From: Treponema sp.
GTDB taxonomy: Bacteria; Spirochaetota; Spirochaetia; Treponematales; Treponemataceae
Assembly (NCBI GenBank): GCA_016286365.1
Contig: JAEESN010000004.1
Location: 1 to 64,000, forward strand
Direction: 5' to 3'
Length of the DNA stretch: 64,000 nucleotides
Under the pieces are notes generated by a model. That model did not search any database. It was not told the DNA's origin and saw only the letters and a list, made by a program, of their open reading frames with translations. Both the position numbers and the translations under genes were made by a program. Shown one piece after another: positions 50,726 through 59,385 of this stretch (position 1 is the stretch's first letter; every line of letters begins with the position of its first letter).

Positions 50726-51535
50726 ATGCAGTGGCGTCGTAAAAACGCAGATTACAGGCAGGGAATGATGCAGTGGTTCGAAAAAGAAGATTTCTGGATT
50801 AATTTTGCTCCGATTATGTTCGACGAAAAACGCTGGGCAGAAGCACCCACAGTCGCAGAATATGTAAAAAAGATTGCCGGATTAAAAGACGGAGATTCTG
50901 TTTTGGATGCAGGCTGCGGTCTTGGAAGAATCAGCGTGGAACTGGCCCTTTTAAATCTTGATGTTACCGGAATCGATATAATCCAGGCAGAGCTTGATGC
51001 TGCAAAAGAAAGCGCAGATGATGAAGGAGTTTCCCTCACACTTTTGAACACTGATTTAAGGACTTATAAAACTGATAAAAAATTTGACTGCGTTGTAAAC
51101 CTTTATACTTCGTTTGGTTACTGCGACACAATCCAGGAAGATATGATGATTTTAGAGAACATGGCAAATGCGGTAAAAGAAGGCGGAACTTTTATAATGG
51201 AATGCACAAGCCGCGAAACTGCCATTATGTACTGGACGGATGGCGAAATCTTTGAACGCGCAGGGTACAAGGTTGTTACAGAATTTAAAGTAGAAGGAGC
51301 ATGGGAAGGCTTAAGCTCAAGATGGATGCTCTTCCCGCCCGACACCCCGGACACAAAACTTAAATCAACCAAACCTCTTATAGACCACACCTTTATCCAG
51401 CGCCTCTACCCCGCCACCTTCTTACGCGAACGCCTCTTATCCTACGGCCTAAAAGAAGTAAACGTCTACGGCGACTTTGATCTTTCCCCCTACAACGAAC
51501 ACGCAAGGACGATGATTATTGTGGGGAAAAAATAA
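50726..51535 (+). CDS. class I SAM-dependent methyltransferase
   Basis: A 269-residue protein with the SAM-binding motif I VLDAGCGLGRISVELALLNL, motif II acidic residue in VTGIDI, and DCVVNLYTSFGYC typical of small-molecule methyltransferases. The substrate is unknown. The start may instead be the ATG at 50765 or 50768 (MMQWFEKEDFW), where family similarity seems to begin; no good ribosome site separates the options. The last third shows a shift to C-rich codons (for example around 51340-51430). Confidence 0.8.
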   Translation: MQWRRKNADYRQGMMQWFEKEDFWINFAPIMFDEKRWAEAPTVAEYVKKIAGLKDGDSVLDAGCGLGRISVELALLNLDVTGIDIIQAELDAAKESADDEGVSLTLLNTDLRTYKTDKKFDCVVNLYTSFGYCDTIQEDMMILENMANAVKEGGTFIMECTSRETAIMYWTDGEIFERAGYKVVTEFKVEGAWEGLSSRWMLFPPDTPDTKLKSTKPLIDHTFIQRLYPATFLRERLLSYGLKEVNVYGDFDLSPYNEHARTMIIVGKK

Positions 51536-51568
51536 TACTTATTTTTCAAAATAATTCTTATTTTTCAA
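51532..51568. repeat. 19-base tandem duplication over the 3' end of the SH3 lipoprotein gene
   Basis: ATAATACTTATTTTTCAA (51532-51549) and ATAATTCTTATTTTTCAA (51551-51568) differ by one base. The second carries the stop and last codons of the leftward lipoprotein gene. Confidence 0.6.
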
Positions 51569-52844
51569 TCAAATCAAGATATCCTGAAAATACCCAGCCG
51601 TCTGTTATGTTCGGGTCATAGCAGTATAAATCGCTTTTATCAATTTCGGGTCTGTTTGTTTTTACCCTTACAGGAATCCAGAAACCTTTGATTCCGTTAA
51701 TAGTATCAGAAAATATTAACCAGGAATATTCTGTCTGAACAAGCTCAGTTCCGTTTTCCAAAAGACCAATCTTTTTTCCCATAGGATAATTTCTAAGTCT
51801 TAAACCGTCTTCGGCCTTTACCTTCCATTCTGTTTCAGGAGGATAAAAATATTTTACCTTTGAATTAGAAGTTCTAACTTGTATATATTCAAAAAGAGAG
51901 GTTGTTGTAATTTTTTTTGTTTCGCAGTCATAAAAATCAATTTTATACTGGCCACCATCTGCAATTTCAAAATCAAAAGTACATGTGCCGTTTTTATCAT
52001 CAAAGGTTTTTACTGCAAAAAGTGGAATATACGAAAATCCTGAGTCTTTACCATAATCAGCCGAAATAATAAGCATTGTCCCTTTTGATTCTGCTTTACT
52101 TCCCTTTCCCCTGTAAATCATATGATACCTTGTATCAGTTTCTAAACTTCTTTGCTCCATGTATGAAATAAAAGGTGATTCATAATCATTTTTATAAACA
52201 AAGAATCCCTGCGAAACAGGTTTTACAACTACTGTTTTTTTTGCAACAGTCTTTTTCGTTTCTGCATCTTTAAGACAAAGTGTGTAATTATAATTTTTTG
52301 AATAATAATTATAATTTGCAAAAGTGATATAAGTCCTATAACCTGCAAGCTTTTCAGAATTGATTAAACCAACCGAAGAAAATGAAAGAGGTTCATCATA
52401 GAAAAAAGTTTTCCCATCATGTTCTGCTTCCAAATTTAAAACAGAATGTTTATCATAAATTTCTTCTGGTAAATGGATTTCAAGAAATAAACCTTGCGGA
52501 ATGAATTGAACTTCTTTGTACATTTTTTGTGAAATATCAGAGCCATCATCTTCATCACCAAAAACCCTTGTTGATACAACTTCCATTTCATCCGGAACAG
52601 GCATAATTACAACGTCGCCGTAAATTGTAATTCCACCCTTTGTATTTCCCTTAAAGCTTGCTTCAAGTCTGGCTTTAATTTCCGCATAATCAACTTTTTT
52701 TTCTTCTTCCTGACCTGCTTTTGTATTTTCCGTATTTGTCTGAGCCTTTCCATGTTGAACCTGTTCTGCTCCATTATCCTTTTTAGAGCAACCTGCAAAA
52801 AATAAAGCCCCGATTCCAATCAAAATTAAAATTTTTCGATACAT
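51558..52844 (-). CDS. SH3-domain lipoprotein
   Basis: A 428-residue lipoprotein: hydrophobic signal and lipobox ALFFAGC, then a Lys/Gln/Glu-rich linker to about residue 60. The C-terminal ~90 residues look like a bacterial SH3 domain (WKVKAEDGLRLRNYPMGKKI, IGLLENGTELV, followed by WIPVRV), often a wall-binding module. The middle is beta-rich and unassigned. An in-frame ATG at 52850 touches the GGAGG ribosome site; the ATG at 52844 has the right spacing (GGAGG then six bases), so I use it. Convergent with the methyltransferase. Confidence 0.75.
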   Translation of the reverse strand: MYRKILILIGIGALFFAGCSKKDNGAEQVQHGKAQTNTENTKAGQEEEKKVDYAEIKARLEASFKGNTKGGITIYGDVVIMPVPDEMEVVSTRVFGDEDDGSDISQKMYKEVQFIPQGLFLEIHLPEEIYDKHSVLNLEAEHDGKTFFYDEPLSFSSVGLINSEKLAGYRTYITFANYNYYSKNYNYTLCLKDAETKKTVAKKTVVVKPVSQGFFVYKNDYESPFISYMEQRSLETDTRYHMIYRGKGSKAESKGTMLIISADYGKDSGFSYIPLFAVKTFDDKNGTCTFDFEIADGGQYKIDFYDCETKKITTTSLFEYIQVRTSNSKVKYFYPPETEWKVKAEDGLRLRNYPMGKKIGLLENGTELVQTEYSWLIFSDTINGIKGFWIPVRVKTNRPEIDKSDLYCYDPNITDGWVFSGYLDLIEK

Positions 52845-52932
52845 TCTCATCCTCCGCCTTTATTAAATTAATTCCCAAACAAAAAAATTATAACACAGAT
52901 ATTTGAAAAAATAAAAAAAAGACGGTTAAAAA

Positions 52933-52967
52933 TACACATTTGACAGTGTGTATTTAATGTGTATAAT
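52933..52967 (+). promoter_or_regulatory. hicAB promoter with overlapping operator palindrome
   Basis: A consensus promoter, TTGACA (52940-52945), 16-base spacer and TATAAT (52962-52967), puts the +1 at 52974, the G of the hicA GTG. TACACATT (52933-52940) and AATGTGTA (52956-52963) form a perfect 8-base inverted repeat spanning the -35 and -10, a suitable autoregulatory site for the HicB C-terminal DNA-binding domain. Confidence 0.75.
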
Positions 52968-52973
52968 TGAACT

Positions 52974-53144
52974 GTGAAAAGGAAAGATTTAATAAAGAGG
53001 CTTGAAAAAGGAGGTTTTGTTTTAGTCCGTCACGGAGGTAATCATGATATTTACCAGCGTGGAAAAGACCAGGAACAAATTCCCAGACATTCGGAGATTA
53101 ATGAGTTTCTCGCAAAAAGTATTTTAAAAAAATGGAAGCTGTAG
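52974..53144 (+). CDS. hicA: HicA-family mRNA interferase toxin
   Basis: A 56-residue protein starting at GTG: RKDLIKRLEKGGFVLVRHGG, then NHDIYQRG, then IPRHSEINEFLAKSILKKW. This is the HicA double-stranded-RNA-binding-like fold with the catalytic His (His24) in GGNHDIY and the typical PRHSEI segment. HicA toxins cleave mRNA until held by HicB. The start has no ribosome site; the promoter predicts a leaderless message beginning at the GTG. hicB follows 37 bases later. Confidence 0.9.
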   Translation: MKRKDLIKRLEKGGFVLVRHGGNHDIYQRGKDQEQIPRHSEINEFLAKSILKKWKL

Positions 53145-53181
53145 TTTTAAATGCTTTATCTTTTCTTTTAGAGGTATTTTT

Positions 53182-53592
53182 ATGAATATTATATATCCAG
53201 TTATTTTTACAGAAACTAATGATAAAAAATCTACTATCCTTATAGAAATTCCAGATCTTAATGGTTTTACACAAGGCTACGGAATTGCAGATGCAATTAA
53301 TATGGCTAAAGATTACATAGGAAATGCATTGTTTGATAAGGTTGCCACAGATATTCCAAAAGCTTCCAGAATAGACTCCATTGATCTTAAAAAAAGTGAA
53401 TTTGCAAAAGCAGGAAAATCATTTCTCTCACTTGTAGATGTAGATCTTGATATGTTCCGGCAGATTGAAAAAAGCCGCAATGTAAGACGAAATATTACTT
53501 TACCACAGTGGCTCGACGATATGTCCAGAAAAGCCAAAATAAATGTCTCTGCTGTTACCCAAAACGCACTAAAAAAAACATTGGGTTTTTAA
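53182..53592 (+). CDS. hicB: HicB-family antitoxin
   Basis: A 136-residue antitoxin. Residues 1-70 form the HicB partial RNase-H-like domain (YPVIFTETNDKKSTILIEIP, DLNGFTQGYGIADAINMAKD), and residues ~99-135 a ribbon-helix-helix-like DNA-binding end (NVRRNITLPQWLDDM). It should neutralise HicA and repress the promoter. AGAGGT precedes the ATG, so unlike hicA it uses a ribosome site, which may favour antitoxin output. Confidence 0.92.
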   Translation: MNIIYPVIFTETNDKKSTILIEIPDLNGFTQGYGIADAINMAKDYIGNALFDKVATDIPKASRIDSIDLKKSEFAKAGKSFLSLVDVDLDMFRQIEKSRNVRRNITLPQWLDDMSRKAKINVSAVTQNALKKTLGF

Positions 53593-53597
53593 ACAAA

Positions 53598-53635
53598 AAA
53601 GACGGTACCTCATAAGATACCGTCTTTCCTATTTT
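53598..53635 (+). terminator. hicAB terminator (bidirectional)
   Basis: AAAGACGGTA (53598-53607) pairs with TACCGTCTTT (53618-53627), ten-base loop, followed by a T-rich tail; the A-rich 5' flank makes it usable for asd from the other strand. Confidence 0.8.
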
Positions 53636-53652
53636 ATACTTTTGAATTCTAA

Positions 53653-54753
53653 TTAATCAAAAAATCCGCGGACTTTTAAAAGTTCGGCATTAAGGATTCC
53701 ACCTAATGCGGCACCACGTTTTGTGTTGTGACTCAGGGCTACGAATTTTACGTCGAAAACGTTACATGGACGAAGGCGGCCGATTACACATGCCATACCT
53801 TTTTCTGTTTCACGGTCGCGGCGAGGCTGTGGACGATTTTCTTCGTGGCGCACAACAATCGGATGCTCAGGAGCGCTTGGAAGCTTTAATTCCTGTGGAA
53901 CAGATGTGTAGCTTGTCCATACGCGTTCTATTTCTTCGAGGCTTGGCTTTTTGTCGTCCGGTAAATCAAACTCAAGAGAAACACATGCTGTATGTCCGTC
54001 TACTACAGGAACACGTGTACATGTAGAAGAAACAATAGGATATTCTGCATTCACGATTTTTCCGTCCTTTACAGAACCCAAAATCTTGAGACATTCTTTT
54101 TCTGTCTTTTCTTCTTCGCCACCGATGTATGGAACAATATTGTCTATCATATCGAACGAAGGAACTCCAGGATAACCTGCACCGCTTGTTGCCTGCAAAG
54201 TTGTTACAATCATTCTCTTAACAGGGTATCCGGCCTGAATCAAAGCGTGAAGAGGCATCATATATGTCTGCAAAGAACAGTTTGGTTTTACTGCAATAAA
54301 GCCCTTGTCCCAGCCGTTATGTTTTTTCTGTGCTTCAATTACATCAAGATGAGCATAGTTGATTTCCGGAACGAGCATTGGAACATCTTCTGTCCATCTG
54401 TTTGCAGAAGCATTACTTACTACAGGAATCCCTTCCTTGGCATAAGCTGCTTCCAGAGCCTTGATATCATCTTTTTTTGGAAGCTCGAGTGCGGAGAATA
54501 CAAACTTACATTTTCCTAAAGCCTTTTCGGGGAGGTTTGCATCTTCTACCATAAGGTTCTGAACTGCATCCGGAATATTTTCACCGATGAGCCATCTGTT
54601 TTCTACTGCTTCCTTATATAATTTTCCTGCTGAACGTGGACTTGCGGCAACATATGTTACTTCGAACCACGGATGATTTTCCAGAAGTTTGATGTAACGC
54701 TGTCCTACCATTCCTGTTGCGCCTAATACACCAACTTTAATCTTTTCTGCCAT
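53653..54753 (-). CDS. asd: aspartate-semialdehyde dehydrogenase
   Basis: A 366-residue enzyme that reduces aspartyl phosphate to aspartate semialdehyde, a step common to lysine, methionine and threonine synthesis. The Rossmann motif is VGVLGATGMVGQRYI; the catalytic Cys is in VKPNCSLQTYMMPL; ATSGAGYPG and a C-terminal NTKRGAALGG follow. The length and the NASANRW context match the archaeal/fungal-type Asd. It overlaps the end of add by 17 bases and ends the dapA-add-asd operon. Confidence 0.95.
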   Translation of the reverse strand: MAEKIKVGVLGATGMVGQRYIKLLENHPWFEVTYVAASPRSAGKLYKEAVENRWLIGENIPDAVQNLMVEDANLPEKALGKCKFVFSALELPKKDDIKALEAAYAKEGIPVVSNASANRWTEDVPMLVPEINYAHLDVIEAQKKHNGWDKGFIAVKPNCSLQTYMMPLHALIQAGYPVKRMIVTTLQATSGAGYPGVPSFDMIDNIVPYIGGEEEKTEKECLKILGSVKDGKIVNAEYPIVSSTCTRVPVVDGHTACVSLEFDLPDDKKPSLEEIERVWTSYTSVPQELKLPSAPEHPIVVRHEENRPQPRRDRETEKGMACVIGRLRPCNVFDVKFVALSHNTKRGAALGGILNAELLKVRGFFD

Positions 54754-55717
54754 ATATTTTCTCCTTCAAAATCTTCTTATATTCATCGCTGCAGAATGCT
54801 GATTCAACTGCATTGAGCAGGAACTGTGTTTTTTCATCAAAAGTGATGCCGTACTTTTTTTCTATATACTCATACTCCTGTTTTAAAGTCGTACGAAGTA
54901 TTGCAGGATCATCCGTATTGATTGTGACCTTCACGCCTTTTTCCATCAGACTTCGTAAAGGATAGTTTTCCATATCTTCAACTGCCCTTGTACATCTGTT
55001 GCTCGAAGGACACATCTCGAGCGGGATTTTATGCTCTGCAACATATTCCACTAAAAAAGGATCTTCGTAAATCCTTACTCCATGTCCTATTCTTACAGCA
55101 CCCGATTCAATCGCACTCCAGACACTTTCAGGTCCGTCTGCTTCTCCTGCATGAATTGTAAAAGGAATATTTTTTTTCTTAGCCAGAAGAAATTCTTCCT
55201 TAAAATCCTTTGTCTTAAAAAGAGCTTCGGCTCCGGCTAAATCCAGGGCAACAACCCCTTCATCCTTTACAAGATATTTTTCTGCAACTCCGATTGTCTC
55301 AAAATTTTCTTTCTGATTCACATCGGCACGCATGAGGCACAGAATAAGATTTGTATGTAAATCAGATTTTTTAAGACCATCTAAAGCTGCCAAAACAACT
55401 TCATCCTGAGTAAGACCGTTTACACAATGCTTCTGCGGAGCAAACCTGAGCTCAAGATAACTAAGCCCCTGAGCCTTACAATCTTCCTGAACAAATCTTA
55501 CTGCTTCTGATATTCCTTCTTTTGTCTGTAAAAGTCTTAAAGGAAGACCAAAGCATTCAAGAAAATCATTCAGACTCTGGCAGATTTGTGGAACAGAAAG
55601 CTTACGGATTAATTCATCATCATCCTTACACGGAAGCTCGATGCTCTGAAGCCTTGCAAGCTCTTTCGCTATTTGTGGTGTTATTGATCCGTCTAAGTGG
55701 CAGTGTAAATCAATCAC
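54737..55717 (-). CDS. add: adenosine deaminase family protein
   Basis: A 326-residue metal-dependent deaminase converting adenosine to inosine. Zinc ligands and active-site motifs: IDLHCHLDGSI at the N-terminus, FTIHAGEADGP (His, Glu), GHGVRI and TINTDDPAILR (Asp). The start codon is GTG with GGGAG seven bases ahead. Placement between dapA and asd is unusual for a purine-salvage gene; adenine-deaminase or related aminohydrolase activity is possible. Confidence 0.9.
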   Translation of the reverse strand: MIDLHCHLDGSITPQIAKELARLQSIELPCKDDDELIRKLSVPQICQSLNDFLECFGLPLRLLQTKEGISEAVRFVQEDCKAQGLSYLELRFAPQKHCVNGLTQDEVVLAALDGLKKSDLHTNLILCLMRADVNQKENFETIGVAEKYLVKDEGVVALDLAGAEALFKTKDFKEEFLLAKKKNIPFTIHAGEADGPESVWSAIESGAVRIGHGVRIYEDPFLVEYVAEHKIPLEMCPSSNRCTRAVEDMENYPLRSLMEKGVKVTINTDDPAILRTTLKQEYEYIEKKYGITFDEKTQFLLNAVESAFCSDEYKKILKEKIYGRKD

Positions 55718-55747
55718 TGTGGACTCCCAAAACGAAAATCAGAACGA

Positions 55748-56662
55748 TTAAAGTTTACAGTCTTTAATTGCTTTTTCGATAATCTTCTTTGCATCAGCTG
55801 TAACTTCTACAAGTGGAAGTCTGAGGCTGCCTGCAGGCATTTTCTTACAGTTCATTGCATACTTGATTGAGCTAGGATTTCCGTCGCAGAATTCAGCTTT
55901 GAAGAATGGAGCAAGTCTGTAATGAATCTCGCGTCCCTTCTTAAAGTCTCCTTCAAGACATGCTGTTGCAAGTTCATGCATAAGGGCTGGAATCATGTTT
56001 GAAGCAACAGAAATAATTCCGTCTCCACCTGCAGCAATCAAAGGAAGTGTTAATGCATCATCCCCCGAAAGTACTGCAAAATCAGGATTCTTTGCCTTTA
56101 CAGTGCCGATAACTTCCATCATCTGAGCAACCGAGCCCGAAGCTTCTTTTACTCCTGCAATATTTGGAAGCTGTGCTATGCGTGCAAGTAAATCTGTAGG
56201 AATGTTCAAGCCTGTTCTTCCCTGAATATTGTAAACGATGATTGGAATACCAACCTTGCTTACTGCTGCAAAATGCTGATAGATACCTTCTTTTGAAGGC
56301 TTATTGTAGTATGGAGTAACAACCAGTGCTGCATCAGCGCCGGCCTTTTTTGCTCTCTGACAATATGCCACTGCATCCTTAGTATTGTTTGAACCAGCTC
56401 CAATGATTACAGGGATTTTTTTACCTGTAGTTTTTTCGAATGCGCGAACCTCTTCCATTACAATCTGAATAATCTTGTCTTCTTCTTCGCCAGGTCGTTC
56501 ATCCAAAGTTGGAGTTTCTGCAGTGGTTCCAAGAGGAACAAGACCATCAATGCCCTGATCGAGCTGATGTTTGACATTTTTGCGGAAGCCCTCAAAATCA
56601 ACTGAACCGTCTTTGTTCATAGGTGTAATTAAAGCCGTAAAAGCACCACGAAAAATATTCAT
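55748..56662 (-). CDS. dapA: 4-hydroxy-tetrahydrodipicolinate synthase
   Basis: A 304-residue TIM-barrel aldolase that condenses pyruvate with aspartate semialdehyde to start the lysine/diaminopimelate branch. The Schiff-base Lys is in IAGVKEASG, the catalytic Tyr in IIVYNIQGRTG, and GTTAETPTL is the usual GTTGE-type loop. AAGGGGAA precedes the ATG. First gene of the dapA-add-asd run, supplying diaminopimelate or lysine for the wall and protein synthesis. Confidence 0.95.
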   Translation of the reverse strand: MNIFRGAFTALITPMNKDGSVDFEGFRKNVKHQLDQGIDGLVPLGTTAETPTLDERPGEEEDKIIQIVMEEVRAFEKTTGKKIPVIIGAGSNNTKDAVAYCQRAKKAGADAALVVTPYYNKPSKEGIYQHFAAVSKVGIPIIVYNIQGRTGLNIPTDLLARIAQLPNIAGVKEASGSVAQMMEVIGTVKAKNPDFAVLSGDDALTLPLIAAGGDGIISVASNMIPALMHELATACLEGDFKKGREIHYRLAPFFKAEFCDGNPSSIKYAMNCKKMPAGSLRLPLVEVTADAKKIIEKAIKDCKL

Positions 56663-56796
56663 ATATATTCCCCTTATTTAAAAGATTACCCCACATACGC
56701 GGAGTTATTTATCGCAATTTTATATTTTTTTTTCTATAAATTCAATTACTTTTTTTATTCATTTCTGTTACTATAAAACAGATAACAGGAGTAACG

Positions 56797-57873
56797 ATGG
56801 GCGGTAATACCTTTGGAAAAAATTTTACTGTAACAACTTTTGGTGAAAGCCACGGAGAAGGTCTTGGCTGTGTGATTGACGGCTGCCCTAGTGGACTTAA
56901 CATCTCAAAAGAAATTATTCAGGCAGCCTTAAACCGCCGTCGCCCGGGATTTACCGAGGGTAAAAAAAATGCTGCCGTAACTTCCCGTAAAGAAAACGAC
57001 GAAGTAGAAATACTTTCCGGTGTCTTCGAAGGAAAAACCACAGGAACTCCAATCGCACTTTTAGTAAGAAATACCAGCCAGCATTCATCTGATTACGATA
57101 ATCTTAAAAATACATTCCGTCCCGGTCACGCTGATTACACTTACGACATTAAATACGACGGAAACAGGGATTACAGGGGCGGAGGCCGTTCGAGCGGAAG
57201 GGAGACACTTGCACGGGTTGCGGCCGGAGCCATTGCAATGGAATTTTTAAAACAAAAAGGTATTAGCATAACAGCGTACACTGTAAAAGCCGCTGGTATA
57301 AAAGCCGAAAAGCGCAATCTTAAAGAAATTGAACAAAACCCTTTAAGAGCCCCGGACAACAAGGCTGCAGAAAAAATGCTTTCTAAAATAGAAGAAATAA
57401 GAGCTCAGGGAGACAGCGCAGGCGGAATAATCGAATGTATTGTAGAAGGTTGCCCGGCAGGAGTCGGAAACCCTGTTTTTGAAAAATTAGATGCAGAACT
57501 TGCAAAAGCAGTTTTGAGCATTGGTGCCATTAAGGGAATTGAATTTGGAGACGGTTTTGATTCAGCAGACAGTCTTGGAAGCTTAAATAACGATGCCATG
57601 CACTGCGAAAAAGGACATCCTGTTTTTGATTCAAACCACTCAGGCGGAATACTCGGGGGAATAAGTAACGGAAACACAATCATCTTTCGTGCAGCCGTAA
57701 AACCAGTTCCGAGCATCTTTAAAAAACAAAGCACAGTCTGCCGTAAGGGTAAAAAATACGAAGACACAGAGCTTCAGATTCAGGGACGCCACGACGTATG
57801 TCTTTGCCCCCGCATTGTTCCTGTTATAGAAGCGATGACGGCACTCGTTCTTGCAGATTTAATTTTGTCGTAA
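56797..57873 (+). CDS. aroC: chorismate synthase
   Basis: A 358-residue enzyme of the shikimate pathway. Conserved FMN/EPSP motifs: GESHGEGLGCVIDGCPSG, RPGHADYTYDIKY, DYRGGGRSSGRETLARVAAG and GRHDVCLCPRIVPV. The length is typical of the bacterial enzyme. A TATAAA box (56772-56777) and an AGGAG site lie just upstream, so this gene has a normal short leader. Divergent from dapA; the 134-base gap holds both promoters. Confidence 0.96.
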   Translation: MGGNTFGKNFTVTTFGESHGEGLGCVIDGCPSGLNISKEIIQAALNRRRPGFTEGKKNAAVTSRKENDEVEILSGVFEGKTTGTPIALLVRNTSQHSSDYDNLKNTFRPGHADYTYDIKYDGNRDYRGGGRSSGRETLARVAAGAIAMEFLKQKGISITAYTVKAAGIKAEKRNLKEIEQNPLRAPDNKAAEKMLSKIEEIRAQGDSAGGIIECIVEGCPAGVGNPVFEKLDAELAKAVLSIGAIKGIEFGDGFDSADSLGSLNNDAMHCEKGHPVFDSNHSGGILGGISNGNTIIFRAAVKPVPSIFKKQSTVCRKGKKYEDTELQIQGRHDVCLCPRIVPVIEAMTALVLADLILS

Positions 57874-57925
57874 ATTGTCAGGCAAAAAATGTACTGGATT
57901 TTGAGTAAACTTTTGAGGAAAATAT

Positions 57926-59335
57926 ATGGGAATCAAAAAAAATAAAACAATCAAGATTTGTCTTTCAAGTTCAACATCTTTAATTTTAGCCCTTGCAACT
58001 TTAGTCACTGTACGAACTACGAAATTCAACAATCTGGATTATGTTCCTCCCCTCTCTCACTTAGAAGAATTACAGCTCGAAGAAACCCTTAAAGTAAATT
58101 ATCCTGAACGCTACGAGCTTGTTCATAAACTCCCGTACGGAACAAACCTCCCTGCAATCAATACATACGCTAAATCTGTAATCCTAATAGACAATGCAAC
58201 AGGCGACATTCTCTACGAAAAAAATGCGGACACAATCATTCCGCCAGCAAGTATGACAAAACTTTTTGCCATGTACGTCGTTGACCAGGAAGTAAGCGGA
58301 GGAAGATTTACTTACGATCAGATTATCCCTATTCCGGAAGCTGCCTATGCATGCAATATGCCGCCTCATTCATCGCTGATGTTTTTGGGGGAAGGACAGG
58401 TTGTAACTCTGGAAGAACTTCTTCTTGGTCTTTCAATCTGTTCTGGTAACGATGCAGCCTATGCAATCGCTTTTGCAATAAGCGGAAGCATGGAAGCTTT
58501 TATTTCAAGAATGAATCAGGTTGCAAAAGATCTTGGACTTACTCACACACACTTTGTAGAAGCTTCGGGCTACAGCGAATTAAATACAACTACTCCGCGC
58601 GAGATGGCAGCGTTCTGCAGGGTTTACATCAAAGAACATCCTGAATCATTAAAGCGCTTTCACTCTGTTCCGGAATTCACATATCCTAAACCGGAAAATC
58701 TAGCTCCAGGCGACGTTCCTCACTATCAGAATTTTTCAAAAGGTGTTCCAAAAAGAATCACAATGTCTATCACACAGAAAAATACAAATCCTCTTTTAGG
58801 AAAACTCCAGGGGTGCGATGGTCTTAAAACAGGCTACATAGACGAAAGCGGTTACAATCTTGCCCTCACTGCAAAAAGAGATAAAACAAGATTCCTTTCA
58901 ATCACAATGCTTGGTCCAGGCGAAAACGCAGAAGAAGGTCAGATGATTCGTGTGAGCGACGGTCTTACCTTAATGAATTTTGCCTTTACAAATTTTGCTG
59001 ATTATACTGACACAAGCCTTATCAAACCATATTCAATCAGATGCTACGGAACTAAGGAAATGTGCTTTAATGCTGTTCCCGCTTTTGACGTAGAAGCCAT
59101 CTGTGTACCATTTGTACGCGGTGAATCTGTAAAAGAAGACGTTCAGAACGTAAGAATAAGCGTTAATATGGAAGATCAGGTGTATGGACCGGTAGAAAGA
59201 GGCCAGGTTGTGGGAGAAATCCGTGTTACTCTGGGCGAATTCCTCTTAGATACAATCCCTCTGGTAGCAGACAGAACTACAAATCCTGTAAATCCGATTT
59301 TCAGACTTGCGGATAAGCTTTCTTCGATGTTATAA
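57926..59335 (+). CDS. dacA: D-alanyl-D-alanine carboxypeptidase (PBP5/DacA type)
   Basis: A 469-residue exported penicillin-binding protein that trims the stem pentapeptide of peptidoglycan. The membrane/signal segment is at residues ~10-28. Active-site motifs: SxxK in PPASMTKLF, SxN in SICSGNDAAYAIA, KTG in DGLKTGYIDESG. A C-terminal PBP5-like beta domain ends near residue 450. GAGGAAA precedes the ATG. It lies 52 bases after aroC and may share its transcript. Confidence 0.93.
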   Translation: MGIKKNKTIKICLSSSTSLILALATLVTVRTTKFNNLDYVPPLSHLEELQLEETLKVNYPERYELVHKLPYGTNLPAINTYAKSVILIDNATGDILYEKNADTIIPPASMTKLFAMYVVDQEVSGGRFTYDQIIPIPEAAYACNMPPHSSLMFLGEGQVVTLEELLLGLSICSGNDAAYAIAFAISGSMEAFISRMNQVAKDLGLTHTHFVEASGYSELNTTTPREMAAFCRVYIKEHPESLKRFHSVPEFTYPKPENLAPGDVPHYQNFSKGVPKRITMSITQKNTNPLLGKLQGCDGLKTGYIDESGYNLALTAKRDKTRFLSITMLGPGENAEEGQMIRVSDGLTLMNFAFTNFADYTDTSLIKPYSIRCYGTKEMCFNAVPAFDVEAICVPFVRGESVKEDVQNVRISVNMEDQVYGPVERGQVVGEIRVTLGEFLLDTIPLVADRTTNPVNPIFRLADKLSSML

Positions 59336-59356
59336 TTATAGGTAAGAGGAGTTATC

Positions 59357-59385
59357 TATAATCATACCAATTGAGAGGTGAAGTG
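59357..59385 (+). promoter_or_regulatory. -10 box and ribosome site of the ComFB-fusion gene
   Basis: TATAAT (59357-59362) predicts a +1 near 59369 and GAGAGGTGA (59373-59381) is an adequate ribosome site for the ATG at 59386. The in-frame TTG at 59371 is at the very start of the message and is not favoured. Confidence 0.45.

Noticed and set aside
52915-53606. AAAAAAGACGGT direct repeats (52915-52926 and 53595-53606) as a target-site duplication around hicAB
   Set aside because: Half of the match is poly-A, and the right copy is an arm of the terminator; chance or terminator remnant is as likely.
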